From NCBI RefSeq assembly GCF_009828585.1, contig NZ_WSRZ01000017.1:1-64000 (forward strand): DNA of 64,000 nucleotides. The letters run 5' to 3'. Source of the DNA: Shewanella litoralis. GTDB lineage: Bacteria > Pseudomonadota > Gammaproteobacteria > Enterobacterales > Shewanellaceae. This document shows positions 35,248-45,443 of this stretch, in pieces. Made by a program: the position numbers and the translations under genes. The notes below the pieces were generated by a model that had not been told where the DNA came from, made no database searches, and was given only the letters and a program-made list of their open reading frames with translations. Position 1 is the stretch's first letter, and each line of letters starts with the position of its first letter.

Positions 35248-36589
35248 AGCTCATATTCTATTAGTTGAAGATGATGCAGATTTACGCGAGGCATTACTCG
35301 ACACCTTATTGTTAGCTCACTATGAGTGCGTTGATGTTGGCAGTGCTGAAGAAGCGATTATTGCCTTAAAAGCCAACCAGTTTGATATGGTGATCAGTGA
35401 CGTGCAAATGGACGGCATTGGCGGCATGGGTTTGCTCGGTTATTTACAGCAGCACCAACCTAAATTACCGGTATTGTTAATGACGGCTTACGCCACGATT
35501 GACAGCGCGGTTAGTGCGATGAAGTTAGGTGCGGTCGATTACCTCGCCAAACCCTTTGCGCCCGAAGTGCTACTCAATCAAGTGTCTCGTTATTTGCCGT
35601 TAAAGCAACATCACGATAAACCTGTGGTAGCCGATGATAAAAGTTTAGCACTATTAGCACTTGCTCAACGGGTTGCAGTGTCTGAAGCCTCGGTGATGAT
35701 TATGGGCCCAAGTGGCTCAGGCAAAGAAGTGTTAGCGCGATATATTCATCAACACAGCCAGCGTAATGGACAGCCGTTTATTGCAATTAATTGTGCGGCT
35801 ATACCTGAAAACATGCTCGAAGCCACGCTCTTTGGTTACGAAAAAGGCGCGTTTACCGGCGCGTATCAAGCATGCCCGGGTAAATTTGAACAGGCCCAGG
35901 GCGGCACACTATTACTCGATGAAATATCGGAAATGGAGCTGGGCTTACAAGCCAAGTTATTGCGTGTATTGCAAGAGCGCGAAGTGGAGCGTTTAGGTGG
36001 CCGTAAAACCATTAAGTTGGACGTGCGGGTACTAGCAACCTCAAACCGCGATCTTAAAGCTATGGCAACGTCTGGCGAGTTTAGAGAAGATTTATACTAT
36101 CGTATTAACGTGTTTCCGTTAACCTGGCCAGCATTACATCAACGCCCTGCAGATATTTTACCGCTGGCGCGCCATTTACTGGCTAAGCATGCTAAAGCCT
36201 TAAATATGACGTCAGTCCCTAAGCTTGATGATGCTGCTACCCGACGTTTATTAACTTATCGTTGGCCGGGTAACGTGCGCGAACTCGATAATGTCATTCA
36301 ACGTGCGCTGATTTTACGCGTAAATGATGAAATTGGCGTCAACGACATCATTATTGATTCCGCAGACGTGAATCTATTATCTAACGATAACCTCGATATT
36401 GATAAGTCTGCTGATGTTGAAGGGTTAGGTGATGAGCTTAAAGCGCAAGAGCACGTGATTATTTTAGAAACCCTGAATCAATGTCAGGGGAGTCGGAAAA
36501 TGGTCGCTGAAAAACTCGGGATCAGTGCGCGTACATTACGTTATAAGATGGCAAAAATGCGCGATATGGGTATTCAATTACCCGCGTAA
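35240..36589 (+). CDS. flrC: Sigma-54 response regulator FlrC
   Basis: The 449-residue protein has a receiver domain with phospho-acceptor D54 ('VISDVQMDG'), an AAA+ domain with 'GPSGSGKEV', 'GAFTGA' and 'LLLDEISEME', and a Fis-type helix-turn-helix ('KMVAEKLGISARTLRYKMAKM'). Phosphorylated by FlrB, it activates sigma-54 promoters of the next class of flagellar genes. AGGAGGTG precedes the ATG inside the end of flrB. The operon ends at the hairpin at 36641-36676. Confidence 0.95.
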   Translation: MAEAHILLVEDDADLREALLDTLLLAHYECVDVGSAEEAIIALKANQFDMVISDVQMDGIGGMGLLGYLQQHQPKLPVLLMTAYATIDSAVSAMKLGAVDYLAKPFAPEVLLNQVSRYLPLKQHHDKPVVADDKSLALLALAQRVAVSEASVMIMGPSGSGKEVLARYIHQHSQRNGQPFIAINCAAIPENMLEATLFGYEKGAFTGAYQACPGKFEQAQGGTLLLDEISEMELGLQAKLLRVLQEREVERLGGRKTIKLDVRVLATSNRDLKAMATSGEFREDLYYRINVFPLTWPALHQRPADILPLARHLLAKHAKALNMTSVPKLDDAATRRLLTYRWPGNVRELDNVIQRALILRVNDEIGVNDIIIDSADVNLLSNDNLDIDKSADVEGLGDELKAQEHVIILETLNQCQGSRKMVAEKLGISARTLRYKMAKMRDMGIQLPA

Positions 36590-36640
36590 TGTTGTTTTTA
36601 AATCTATAGCTATCTGACTATAAAGTATTTAAATTGAATT

Positions 36641-36676
36641 CAACTTACCTTCATGAGTGCAGGTAAGTTGTTTTTA
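36641..36676 (+). terminator. Rho-independent terminator after flrBC
   Basis: CAACTTACCT (36641-36650) and AGGTAAGTTG (36661-36670) form a 10-bp stem with a 10-base loop, followed by TTTTTA. Confidence 0.85.
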
Positions 36677-36704
36677 TTGGTATTCTCCCATCTGTTTTAC
36701 ATCT

Positions 36705-36720
36705 TGGCATCTATATTGCT
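36705..36720 (+). promoter_or_regulatory. Sigma-54 promoter of fliEFGHIJ
   Basis: TGGCATCTATATTGCT matches the consensus with GG-N10-GC spacing and lies 58 bases upstream of fliE. Confidence 0.86.
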
Positions 36721-36777
36721 TTAACTCCTTATAAGATTATTGTTGTCGTCAAAAAGTCGACGAAAGGGAGTGACACC

Positions 36778-37119
36778 ATGCAGATTAGCGCCAATCCATT
36801 ATTACAAGAAATGCAATCGCTTCGTGGCGAAATAGCCCCTTCTATTGGTTCATCAATTGCCCCTAATTTGACTCAGCAAGTGAATAACACCACTGGCGCT
36901 GATTTTAGCCAGCTGTTATCGCAAGCGGTCGGCAGCGTGAATGGACTGCAACAAACATCATCGAGTTTAGCTTCACGTTTAGACATGGGTGACACAACTG
37001 TGAGCTTGTCTGACACCGTTATTGCGCGTGAAAAAGCCGGTGTGGCATTTGAAGCCACCGTACAAGTGCGTAACAAGTTAGTTGAAGCGTATAAAGAAAT
37101 CATGAGTATGCCTGTTTAG
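36778..37119 (+). CDS. fliE: MS-ring/rod adaptor FliE
   Basis: The 113-residue protein joins the MS ring to the proximal rod and is an early export substrate. The conserved C-terminal half ('DTTVSLSDTVIAREKAGVAFEATVQVRNKLVEAYKEIMSMPV') is diagnostic. AAAGGGAG precedes the ATG. It is the first gene of the fliEFGHIJ operon. Confidence 0.95.
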   Translation: MQISANPLLQEMQSLRGEIAPSIGSSIAPNLTQQVNNTTGADFSQLLSQAVGSVNGLQQTSSSLASRLDMGDTTVSLSDTVIAREKAGVAFEATVQVRNKLVEAYKEIMSMPV

Positions 37120-37179
37120 CCGCTGTCGGTTTTAAGCGCTAGGTAATCCCAAACATCAGACATATAGCAGGTACATATT

Positions 37180-38871
37180 GTGAGCACAGACATAATGGTA
37201 GGTTCAGATTCAACAGTTGACGCCGGTGTCCAGCAGGAGAACAAGTCTGGGCTAATGGGCAACGTCGGCGGGGCTGACATGATGCGCCAGGTGATCATGA
37301 TTTTGGCTTTGGCTGTGTGTCTTGCACTGGCTGTTTTTGTGATGATGTGGGCGCAAGAGCCGGAATATCGTCCATTGGGTAAAATGGAAACGGCTGAAAT
37401 GATCCAGGTACTTGATGTACTGGATAAAAGCCAAATTGATTATCAAATTAATGTTGATGTGGTCAAAGTACCAGAAGACAAATATCAAGAAGTAAAATTA
37501 CTCCTAAGCCGCGCAGGCATTGAAAGCAGCACCCAAAGCAATGATTATTTAAGTCAGGACAGTGGTTTTGGTGTGAGCCAACGTATGGAGCAAGCGCGTT
37601 TAAAGCACAGCCAGGAATTAAACCTGGCCCGCGCTATTGAAGAGCTTAAAAGCATTAGCCGCGCGAAAGTGATTTTAGCCCTACCAAAAGAAAACGTTTT
37701 TGCCCGCAATGCATCAAAGCCAAGTGCCACCGTTGTGGTTAACGTGCGCCGTGGCGGGTTAGGCCAGGAAGAAATTGACGCGATTGTTGATATTGTTGGT
37801 TCTGCTGTACAAGGCCTTGAGCCATCACGCGTCACCGTCACCGATTCAAATGGCCGCTTATTAAATTCAGGCAGCCAGGACGGTACCTCAGCTAGAGCGC
37901 GCCGCGAACTTGAACTGGTACAACAAAAAGAAGCGGAATACCGTCGTAAAATTGAATCGATTTTAATGCCTATTCTTGGTCCTGAGAACTTTACCTCGCA
38001 AGTGGATGTCAACATGGACTTCACTGCGGTAGAACAAACTGCTAAGCGTTTTTCACCTGATTTACCGGCTATTCGCAGCGAAATGACCATTGAGCGTAAC
38101 TCGTCGGGTCAAAGTTCTGGCGGTATTCCTGGGGCCTTGAGTAATCAACCGCCTATGGAAGCTGACATTCCTCAAGTGGCGGGTGAAGCCTCGAGCTCAA
38201 CCACCTCTGGCGATATGTCCAAAGAAGCGACCCGTAACTATGAGTTAGACACTACGATTAGCCACACTCGCCAACAAATTGGTGTAGTGCGCCGGGTGAG
38301 TGTGTCGGTAGCCATTGATTTTAAACCCGGTCAAGTTGATGAAAATGGCCAGGTGTCTCGAGTGCCTCGCACCGAAGAAGAGTTAACGAATATTCGTCGA
38401 TTGCTTGAAGGTGCTGTTGGCTTTAGCACTCAACGCGGTGATGCGCTTGAAGTGGTTACCGTGCCCTTTATGGATCAGTTAATTGAAGCGCTACCAGAAC
38501 CTGATATGTGGGAGCAACCCTGGTTTTGGCGCGCCATTAGATTAGGGTTAGGTGCGTTATTGATTTTAGTGTTGTTTTTAGCTGTGGTTCGCCCAATGCT
38601 GAAAAAGCTTACTAATCCACAAGGTACTGACATGCCAGCAGATACTCGCCCTGGTCATGAATTAGCTGAAATTGAAGATCAATATGCCGCAGACACCCTA
38701 GGTATGCTAAATACCAAAGAGGCGGAATACAGTTATGCAGATGATGGTTCAATTCATATACCTAATTTGCATAAAGATGATGATATGATTAAAGCAATTA
38801 GAGCACTCGTGGCCAATGAGCCTGAGCTTTCCACTCAAGTAGTTAAGAATTGGTTACAAGACAATGGCTAA
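37180..38871 (+). CDS. fliF: Flagellar MS-ring protein FliF
   Basis: The 563-residue inner-membrane ring protein has two membrane segments (about 36-57 and 449-470). The ring-building periplasmic domain lies between them ('MEQARLKHSQELNLARAIEELKSISRAKVILALPKENVFAR'), with a C-terminal cytoplasmic tail that binds FliG. The start is a GTG with a weak upstream ribosome site; an ATG five codons downstream is an alternative. It overlaps fliG by 8 bp. Confidence 0.95.
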   Translation: MSTDIMVGSDSTVDAGVQQENKSGLMGNVGGADMMRQVIMILALAVCLALAVFVMMWAQEPEYRPLGKMETAEMIQVLDVLDKSQIDYQINVDVVKVPEDKYQEVKLLLSRAGIESSTQSNDYLSQDSGFGVSQRMEQARLKHSQELNLARAIEELKSISRAKVILALPKENVFARNASKPSATVVVNVRRGGLGQEEIDAIVDIVGSAVQGLEPSRVTVTDSNGRLLNSGSQDGTSARARRELELVQQKEAEYRRKIESILMPILGPENFTSQVDVNMDFTAVEQTAKRFSPDLPAIRSEMTIERNSSGQSSGGIPGALSNQPPMEADIPQVAGEASSSTTSGDMSKEATRNYELDTTISHTRQQIGVVRRVSVSVAIDFKPGQVDENGQVSRVPRTEEELTNIRRLLEGAVGFSTQRGDALEVVTVPFMDQLIEALPEPDMWEQPWFWRAIRLGLGALLILVLFLAVVRPMLKKLTNPQGTDMPADTRPGHELAEIEDQYAADTLGMLNTKEAEYSYADDGSIHIPNLHKDDDMIKAIRALVANEPELSTQVVKNWLQDNG

Positions 38872-39910
38872 TGAAAAAGAAAAAGAAAAGGCAAAACCGA
38901 CTGCATTTGACCCTGAGTCTCTGACTGGTGTTGAAAAAACCGCTATTTTGCTACTCAGCTTAAGCGAAGCCGATGCCGCGTCAATTTTAAAACACTTAGA
39001 GCCTAAGCAGGTGCAAAAAGTGGGTATGGCGATGGCCGCTATGGATGACTTTGGTCAAGAAAAAGTCATTGGTGTGCACAAGTTATTTTTAGATGATATT
39101 CAAAAATTCTCATCAATTGGTTTTAACAGCGAAGAGTTTGTCCGCAAAGCACTAACCGCAGCATTAGGCGAAGACAAAGCCGGTAATTTGATTGAACAAA
39201 TCATTATGGGCAGCGGTGCTAAAGGGCTGGACTCGTTAAAGTGGATGGACGCTCGCCAGGTGGCGACCATTATTCAAAACGAACATCCGCAAATTCAAAC
39301 CATTGTGTTGTCTTATTTAGAACCCGATCAAGCGGCTGAAATTTTTAGCCAGTTCCCTGAAAACACTCGTTTAGATTTAATGATGCGTATTGCCAATCTT
39401 GAAGAAGTTCAGCCAGCAGCGTTGCAAGAGTTGAATGACATTATGGAGAAACAATTTGCGGGTCAAGGTGGCGCACAAGCGGCGAAGATGGGCGGCTTAA
39501 AAGCAGCTGCAAACATTATGAACTACCTCGATACCGGCGTAGAAAGCCAGATTATGGAAACCATGCGTGAGTCTGATGAAGAGATGGCGCAGCAAATTCA
39601 AGATATGATGTTTGTGTTTGAAAACTTGATTGATGTTGATGATCGAGGTATTCAAGCCTTGTTACGTGAAGTGCAGCAAGATGTGTTAATGAAGGCACTT
39701 AAAGGCGCTGATGAAGCCTTAAAAGAGAAAATCCTTGGCAATATGTCTAAACGTGCTGCAGAATTATTGCGTGACGATCTTGAAGCCATGGGCCCAATTC
39801 GCATCAGCGAAGTGGAAGTGGCTCAAAAAGAAATTCTGTCTATTGCGCGTCGCTTAAGCGACAGTGGTGAAATTATGCTGGGCGGTGGCGGTGGCGACGA
39901 GTTCTTATAA
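38864..39910 (+). CDS. fliG: Flagellar motor switch protein FliG
   Basis: The 348-residue torque-generating C-ring protein carries the three FliG domains: N-terminal FliF-binding ('LTGVEKTAILLLSLSEADAASILKHLEPKQVQKVG'), middle FliM-binding with the 'EHPQIQTIVLSYL' motif, and a charged C-terminal domain ('MFVFENLIDVDDRGIQALLREV') that faces the stators. Length and motifs are normal. It starts within the end of fliF. Confidence 0.97.
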   Translation: MANEKEKEKAKPTAFDPESLTGVEKTAILLLSLSEADAASILKHLEPKQVQKVGMAMAAMDDFGQEKVIGVHKLFLDDIQKFSSIGFNSEEFVRKALTAALGEDKAGNLIEQIIMGSGAKGLDSLKWMDARQVATIIQNEHPQIQTIVLSYLEPDQAAEIFSQFPENTRLDLMMRIANLEEVQPAALQELNDIMEKQFAGQGGAQAAKMGGLKAAANIMNYLDTGVESQIMETMRESDEEMAQQIQDMMFVFENLIDVDDRGIQALLREVQQDVLMKALKGADEALKEKILGNMSKRAAELLRDDLEAMGPIRISEVEVAQKEILSIARRLSDSGEIMLGGGGGDEFL

Positions 39911-39971
39911 TCGATCGTTTGAGTGCCGTTATTACCGATAGCTAATTTACTAACAATACAAGTGATTGATT

Positions 39972-41144
39972 ATGCCTGAATCTAAATCGTCTAAAAATGT
40001 CCTCAGTGTCGATGATGAAGTTGAATTCAGTCATTGGCAGCTTCCTGATATCACGCGAGATAAAAGCCAAGATCCCTCTAATATGTTTGGTAAGTCGTCT
40101 CAGCCTTACCAGGCTAAACCCATGGCTGCCGAAAAATCAATGGCTCCGCCAACCATGGCGCAAATTGAAGATATTCGCGCGGCGGCGGAACAAGAAGGCT
40201 TTGAGCAGGGCAAGCAAGACGGTTATCAACAAGGGTTAGAGCAAGGTCGTTTAGAAGGCCTGGAGCAAGGCCACAGTGAAGGTTTTACTCAAGGTGAACA
40301 ACAGGGCCTTGAAGCTGGGCAAGTAGCCGTTAATCAATTAGTTGAGCAACTTCGCCAGCTTGTGAATCAGTTTGAACAGCCGTTATCGGTTTTAGACGCT
40401 GAGATTGAAGCAGAATTACTGGCGCTAACAATGAGCTTAGCTAGGTCGGTGATTGGCCATGAATTAAAAACTCATCCTGAGCATATTTTGTCAGCACTTC
40501 GTCAGGGGGTTGACGCGCTACCGTTAAAAGAGCAAAGAGTTAAACTGCGCTTAACTCAGCACGATGCCGACCTTGTGTCGCAAAGCTATCCACCAGAACA
40601 GCTGCAACAAAACCAATGGCAAATTGACATTGACCCGACATTATCAAATGGTGATTGTGTGATTGAAAGTGTGCGCTCTTCAGTCGACTTGCGGGTGGAA
40701 CAACGTATTGAGCAAGTGTTTACTGAGCTTGAGGCTCAAGCAAACCAACTCACAAAAAATGCCCAACAGTTAAAAGCAACCACTCCTAATTATCAATCAT
40801 CTGAAGTTGATGATTTAGCGGCTTTTACGCAAGCATCTATCAAGCAGGTCGAAGATTCTGATAACGTTGTTGAAACGGCTCAGGTTGAAAATAACCAGGC
40901 TGACGATGAGAGTACATCATCAGTTGATCAAGCTGCGGATAGTGATGTTCATACCCAAAGCTATACTCCGAAAGCAGACACTTCACTAACTGACTCGTCA
41001 CAAATCGATCGTATAGAAGATAGCCATGCGAAAGCGGCTTTATCGCCTGCCATTAATCAACAACAAAATGTAAATGAGCCATCACCACAAGACGCGATAA
41101 CACCAGATACTGCTAACGTTGATACTGCCAAGGACAATGGATGA
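39972..41144 (+). CDS. fliH: Export ATPase regulator FliH, with glycine ladder and long acidic tail
   Basis: This 390-residue form is well above the usual FliH length of about 230-270. A variable N-terminus precedes a GxxxG ladder of 11 glycines exactly four residues apart (76-116). The conserved FliH/HrpE-like domain follows (about 125-262, '[29 protein letters not shown]'). The protein ends in a Ser/Asp/Glu/Gln-rich tail of about 125 residues. FliH dimers hold FliI to the C-ring. I use ATG 39972; a TTG two codons upstream is possible. The stop overlaps the fliI start (ATGA). Confidence 0.9.
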   Translation: MPESKSSKNVLSVDDEVEFSHWQLPDITRDKSQDPSNMFGKSSQPYQAKPMAAEKSMAPPTMAQIEDIRAAAEQEGFEQGKQDGYQQGLEQGRLEGLEQGHSEGFTQGEQQGLEAGQVAVNQLVEQLRQLVNQFEQPLSVLDAEIEAELLALTMSLARSVIGHELKTHPEHILSALRQGVDALPLKEQRVKLRLTQHDADLVSQSYPPEQLQQNQWQIDIDPTLSNGDCVIESVRSSVDLRVEQRIEQVFTELEAQANQLTKNAQQLKATTPNYQSSEVDDLAAFTQASIKQVEDSDNVVETAQVENNQADDESTSSVDQAADSDVHTQSYTPKADTSLTDSSQIDRIEDSHAKAALSPAINQQQNVNEPSPQDAITPDTANVDTAKDNG

Positions 41145-42481
41145 GCGATCGTCAACAACAGTTGCTGAATAAATTTAGCGCTCATCACAAAAAAGTGTCG
41201 CCATTGCGCCCTGTGGCCAGCGGTCAATTAGTGCGTGTTGTCGGGTTAACCCTTGAAGCCACTGGATGTCGTGCGCCTGTAGGCAGTTTATGTTCAATTG
41301 AAACCATGGTCGGTGAGTTAGTGGCAGAAGTGGTTGGTTTTGATGACAAGCTACTGTATTTAATGCCAATTGAAGAGTTACGCGGCGTGTTGCCTGGTGC
41401 TCGAGTAAGACCTTTAGGCGAACAATCTAGTTTAAATGTGGGCTTATCATTACTCGGACGAGTACTCGATGGCAGTGGCGCACCATTAGATGGGTTAGGG
41501 CCATTAAATACTGACCAACAAGCGGCTCGCCATGGCCCTAATATTAACCCTTTATCTCGACGAGCCATTACCGAGCCTTTAGATGTTGGCGTAAGAGCCA
41601 TTAACTCGATGCTTACCGTCGGTAAAGGTCAACGTATGGGCTTGTTTGCCGGCTCTGGTGTAGGTAAGAGTGTGCTGCTTGGCATGATGACTCGCGGTTC
41701 TACTGCCGACATTATTGTGGTTGGGCTGGTGGGCGAACGTGGCCGAGAAGTTAAAGAGTTTATTGAAGAGATTTTAGGTGAGGAAGGTCGAGCGCGTTCT
41801 GTCGTGGTAGCGGCTCCCGCTGATACCTCGCCGTTAATGCGCTTACGTGCCTGTGAAACCTCGACGCGTATCGCCGAGTATTTTCGTGATTTAGGCTATG
41901 ACGTGTTATTGCTGATGGACAGTTTAACCCGTTATGCCCAGGCTCAACGTGAAGTTGCGTTAGCGGTGGGTGAACCGCCAGCTACTAAAGGCTATCCGCC
42001 ATCGGTGTTTGCAAAATTACCCAGACTTGTAGAGCGCGCGGGTAATGGTGGTCCTGGTCAAGGCTCTATTACCGCATTTTATACTGTGCTTACTGAAGGT
42101 GATGATCAGCAAGATCCCATTGCCGATGCCTCTCGTGCCATTTTAGACGGCCACGTGGTGTTGTCTCGTCAACTGGCAGACTCTGGGCATTACCCGGCCA
42201 TTGATGTTGAAGCCTCTATTAGTCGTGTGGCGCCAATGGTGATCAGTGGTGAGCATCTAGAAGCCATGCGCCGTGTTAAACAAATGTATTCGTTATATCA
42301 GCAAAATCGTGATTTGATTTCTATCGGCGCGTATTCACAAGGCAGCGATCCGCGCATTGATAATGCCATTCGTTTACAGCCTGCAATGAATGCTTTTTTA
42401 CGTCAGGGCTTTAAAGAACCTGTAAGCTTTGATGACAGTAAACTCATGCTGACGCAAATTGCCGCGCAGTGCCAGGGCTAA
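41141..42481 (+). CDS. fliI: Flagellar export ATPase FliI
   Basis: The 446-residue F1-beta-like ATPase has P-loop '[17 protein letters not shown]', catalytic '[13 protein letters not shown]', Walker B '[19 protein letters not shown]' and '[18 protein letters not shown]'. It energises docking and unfolding of export substrates together with FliH and FliJ. It is coupled to fliH by a 4-bp overlap and followed three bases later by fliJ. Confidence 0.97.
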   Translation: MSDRQQQLLNKFSAHHKKVSPLRPVASGQLVRVVGLTLEATGCRAPVGSLCSIETMVGELVAEVVGFDDKLLYLMPIEELRGVLPGARVRPLGEQSSLNVGLSLLGRVLDGSGAPLDGLGPLNTDQQAARHGPNINPLSRRAITEPLDVGVRAINSMLTVGKGQRMGLFAGSGVGKSVLLGMMTRGSTADIIVVGLVGERGREVKEFIEEILGEEGRARSVVVAAPADTSPLMRLRACETSTRIAEYFRDLGYDVLLLMDSLTRYAQAQREVALAVGEPPATKGYPPSVFAKLPRLVERAGNGGPGQGSITAFYTVLTEGDDQQDPIADASRAILDGHVVLSRQLADSGHYPAIDVEASISRVAPMVISGEHLEAMRRVKQMYSLYQQNRDLISIGAYSQGSDPRIDNAIRLQPAMNAFLRQGFKEPVSFDDSKLMLTQIAAQCQG

Positions 42482-42484
42482 TCC

Positions 42485-42931
42485 ATGGCTAAAACCGATC
42501 CGTTAGTCACCGTGCTTAAATTAGCTGTTGCCGCAGAAGAGAAAGCCGCCTTGCAATTAAAAGCCGCTCAATTTGAACGCCAAAAACGCCAGGGGCAGCT
42601 TGATGCGTTAAATAATTACCGCTTAGATTATATGAAACAAATGGAAGGCCACACCGGCACCACATTACGCGCTAATCAGTACCATCAGTTCCATCAATTT
42701 ATCCGCCAGGTCGATCAGGCTATTTTGCAACAAATGGCCGTGGTTAAAGACGGTGAAAAACAAGTGGGTTATCGCCAACAACATTGGCAAGAGACTCAAC
42801 AAAAGCGTAAAGCGGTTGAAATGTTGTTGGCTAAAAAAGCCACCAAAGAGCAAATAGCTGAGTCAAAACGCGAACAAAAAATGTCTGATGAGTTTGCGAT
42901 GCAACAATATTTTCGTCAGAAAATGAAATAG
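42485..42931 (+). CDS. fliJ: Flagellar export stalk protein FliJ
   Basis: The 148-residue, highly charged coiled-coil protein ('KLAVAAEEKAALQLKAAQFERQKRQGQLDALNNYRLDYMKQM') is of the length and pattern of FliJ. FliJ sits in the FliI ring and contacts FlhA. It closes the fliE-fliJ operon; a 354-bp gap and a separate promoter follow. Confidence 0.92.
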   Translation: MAKTDPLVTVLKLAVAAEEKAALQLKAAQFERQKRQGQLDALNNYRLDYMKQMEGHTGTTLRANQYHQFHQFIRQVDQAILQQMAVVKDGEKQVGYRQQHWQETQQKRKAVEMLLAKKATKEQIAESKREQKMSDEFAMQQYFRQKMK

Positions 42932-43285
42932 TCATAAGATCTAGTATGGTTTTGTTGTCTATTTGAGGTAGCCACATTAGGCTCTTAGCGGGCTAGCCCT
43001 TCTGCTTAGCGTTACCTTCGCTGTTATCATGAGTATCTTCACTTCAATTTTTAACCTCAATGTTTAACTTTAGTGTTTTGAAACAAGTGGCACTTAAATT
43101 GCTTGATTCTGTTTATAGGAAAACACATCGTCAGCGAAGTGACAGTACTGAGTGGATGTTAAAAGTCCATACTGGTTGCTGTAGGGCTATCAATATACCA
43201 ATGTAGCATTGCATATCGTGTTTGATACTGACCCTTTTCGTGATGATATTTCACCAAACTTGATTTGATTTAAGTGGAGCCGATT
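42932..43285. other. Gap fliJ-fliK containing the fliK promoter
   Basis: Its only clear element is the perfect sigma-54 promoter at 43088-43103, which implies a leader of about 170 bases. No good terminator hairpin was seen after fliJ, so read-through is possible. No gene was found. Confidence 0.55.
43088..43103 (+). promoter_or_regulatory. Sigma-54 promoter of fliK-fliR-flhB
   Basis: TGGCACTTAAATTGCT is a full match to the sigma-54 consensus (TGGCAC and TTGC with GG-N10-GC), the best such site in the window. It is about 183 bases upstream of the fliK ATG. Confidence 0.88.
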
Positions 43286-44800
43286 ATGCAGCAGATGAGC
43301 AATATCTTACTTAGCAATAGCAGTAAATCTGCCGATGTGGGTTCGAAAGGTAACGTGCAAGATGTTGAAAATACGTCATTCTTATCTACTTTTAATCAGG
43401 CGAGCGAATCAAGTACAGCAGTAAAAAATGCTAGCGTTAAAACCGTTGATTCAAATATCGAAGCACCAATATATGATGCCGATATTGAAAACGAACTCAA
43501 CAAAACAGCTGAACAACTTTCTGATGAAAATTCAGATGCGGATATGATTTTTGCCCAGCTGACGATGGCCGATACTTTGGGTAAGCGTAATCCTCATGGC
43601 GGAAATGAATTGCCGTATGTCGATAAGAGCGGAGAGTACATTGGTCGGAATGCTCAAATTGGGCCGATCTTTGATGAGTTAACTGAGATTAACACTGCAG
43701 ATAAATCATTTAATGTTAATTCACTAGATCTTGACTCTATAGAGTTCGAAGGCGAGTTTTTGACAAACCGCATCAGTCTTGCTGAGCAATTAACTTCGTC
43801 AGAGGAAACCGTTGCTCAACTAAGTGAGCAAGAGCTCAGCAGTTTAATGTCATTTAGTGATTTATCCGCTCAAGAACTTCAAGCTTTAGATCATGGGCAG
43901 TTAAGTGCATTAATCAACGATTTTAATTTACAGCTTCCGGTGGTTGATGAGTCGATTTTAACGATAGCAGAAATAGCTCTAGATGACTCGGAACACATTT
44001 CGTTTGCCGCAACCATGGCATCACAACAAGGGGTTTCTAGCAGTGGAAGTGGAGCGACTTTGCCCGACTCATTAGCAGACCCTAAGGCTATTTTAGGCGA
44101 TAAAGCGCGGATTGATGGTAATATTCAACCTGTTGCCGCTGAAGTCAAAACCTTAGAAAAAGCTGAGTTTTCGGTGGTGTTAGATTCGGTTGCCGGTAAG
44201 CGTGCTAATGAGTCTAGTGTAAACGTTAATTCCGCCACCAACGGGCTTGATATGTTTGCTGATGTCAGTGACGTTGACACTAAGTCGTTACAAAATCAAA
44301 GCAGTTTTACGCCAGTACATAAGAGTGAAGTACCGCAATTTCAACTTTCGTTAAGGCCGCAAGCTGAAGCGGGTAATCAAATGCAGGAGATGATCCAAAA
44401 GTTTTCTCCTGTTATGAAGCAACAGTTAATCACCATGGTGAGTAATGGCATTCAGCAAGCTGAAATTCGTCTCGACCCACCAGAGTTAGGCCATTTAACG
44501 GTAAAAATACAAATTCAGGGTGATCAAACTCAAGTGCAATTTCATGTTGCCCAATCGCAAACTCGCGATCTTGTTGAGCAAGCCATTCCACGTTTGCGTG
44601 ACATGCTGGCCAGTGAAGGCTTACAACTGACCGACAGCCAGGTATCGCAAGGCGGTGGGGGGAGAGAGCAGCAACAAGAGTCATCTGATCATCAAGGCCA
44701 GACATCTGACAGTCAATTGGACGAAATAGCAGCACAAGAGGCCAGCTTGATGACAAATACATCAAGGAGTTTACATTCTGCTATAGATTATTATGCTTAA
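43286..44800 (+). CDS. fliK: Hook-length control protein FliK
   Basis: The 504-residue molecular ruler has a long, acidic, Ser-rich, poorly conserved N-terminus. The conserved C-terminal switch domain (about 360-450, 'QQLITMVSNGIQQAEIRLDPPELGHLTVKIQIQGDQTQVQFHVAQSQTRDLVEQAIPRLRDMLASEGLQLTDSQV') contacts FlhB to change export specificity. I chose ATG 43286, six bases after GTGGAG; an in-frame GTG at 43274 lies in that ribosome site. It is the first gene after the strongest sigma-54 promoter here. Confidence 0.93.
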   Translation: MQQMSNILLSNSSKSADVGSKGNVQDVENTSFLSTFNQASESSTAVKNASVKTVDSNIEAPIYDADIENELNKTAEQLSDENSDADMIFAQLTMADTLGKRNPHGGNELPYVDKSGEYIGRNAQIGPIFDELTEINTADKSFNVNSLDLDSIEFEGEFLTNRISLAEQLTSSEETVAQLSEQELSSLMSFSDLSAQELQALDHGQLSALINDFNLQLPVVDESILTIAEIALDDSEHISFAATMASQQGVSSSGSGATLPDSLADPKAILGDKARIDGNIQPVAAEVKTLEKAEFSVVLDSVAGKRANESSVNVNSATNGLDMFADVSDVDTKSLQNQSSFTPVHKSEVPQFQLSLRPQAEAGNQMQEMIQKFSPVMKQQLITMVSNGIQQAEIRLDPPELGHLTVKIQIQGDQTQVQFHVAQSQTRDLVEQAIPRLRDMLASEGLQLTDSQVSQGGGGREQQQESSDHQGQTSDSQLDEIAAQEASLMTNTSRSLHSAIDYYA

Positions 44801-44892
44801 GCAGGTAACCTATACACATCATATGACTTTTTAATAACAATGGGTTATTGAGCTCGTCATCAAGTTAATCACATTGTTGATTGGGGACCATT

Positions 44893-45414
44893 ATGGCTGA
44901 ACAAGAATTAGAGTTAGAAGACACAGCTGCCGGCGGAAAAAAGAAGAACAAGCTAGTGTTATTTGGTGGCATAGGTTTGGTTGTGATTTTATTAGCTGCT
45001 GGTGGCGCCTGGTTTTTTATGGGTTCTGATGAACCTGCACCTGTTACCGATGGTGCTGAAGCGACTCAGGCAGATGCAGCACCTGTAGTTTCTGCCCAGG
45101 CAAATTATGTTGGTATGCCACGGCCCTTTTTATTCAATTTACCTGGCGTTGACCGTGCGCGGTTAGTTGAAATTAAAGTGCAGCTCATGGTGCGCGGTGA
45201 TGATGATAGCATTCTAACCCAGAAACATATTCCTTTAATTGAAGATGCATTGCTAACCACATTTAGTGGCGCCGATGTGCAGAAGCTCAGTACCCAGGCC
45301 GGTAAAGATGAGCTACGTCAATTAGCATTACTTAATGTGCAAAATACGCTGCAACCAATAACAGGCAAAAACGTGGTTGAAAAAGTCCTTTTTACTGGTT
45401 TTGTGATGCAATAA
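44893..45414 (+). CDS. fliL: Flagellar basal-body protein FliL
   Basis: The 173-residue inner-membrane protein has a charged N-terminus, one membrane helix (about 20-42, 'KLVLFGGIGLVVILLAAGGAWFFM') and a periplasmic FliL domain ('YVGMPRPFLFNLPGVDRARLVEIKVQLMVRG', ending 'VEKVLFTGFVMQ'). FliL rings associate with the stators. The ATG at 44893 follows GGGGA; an upstream TTG at 44881 is rejected. fliM follows after 29 bp. Confidence 0.95.
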   Translation: MAEQELELEDTAAGGKKKNKLVLFGGIGLVVILLAAGGAWFFMGSDEPAPVTDGAEATQADAAPVVSAQANYVGMPRPFLFNLPGVDRARLVEIKVQLMVRGDDDSILTQKHIPLIEDALLTTFSGADVQKLSTQAGKDELRQLALLNVQNTLQPITGKNVVEKVLFTGFVMQ

Positions 45415-45443
45415 CCAAATGCATTAACTGCTAAGGCTACGAT

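Noticed and set aside
37554-38090. 178-codon minus-strand frame inside fliF
   Set aside because: It is antisense to conserved FliF sequence, without start signals or recognisable protein features.
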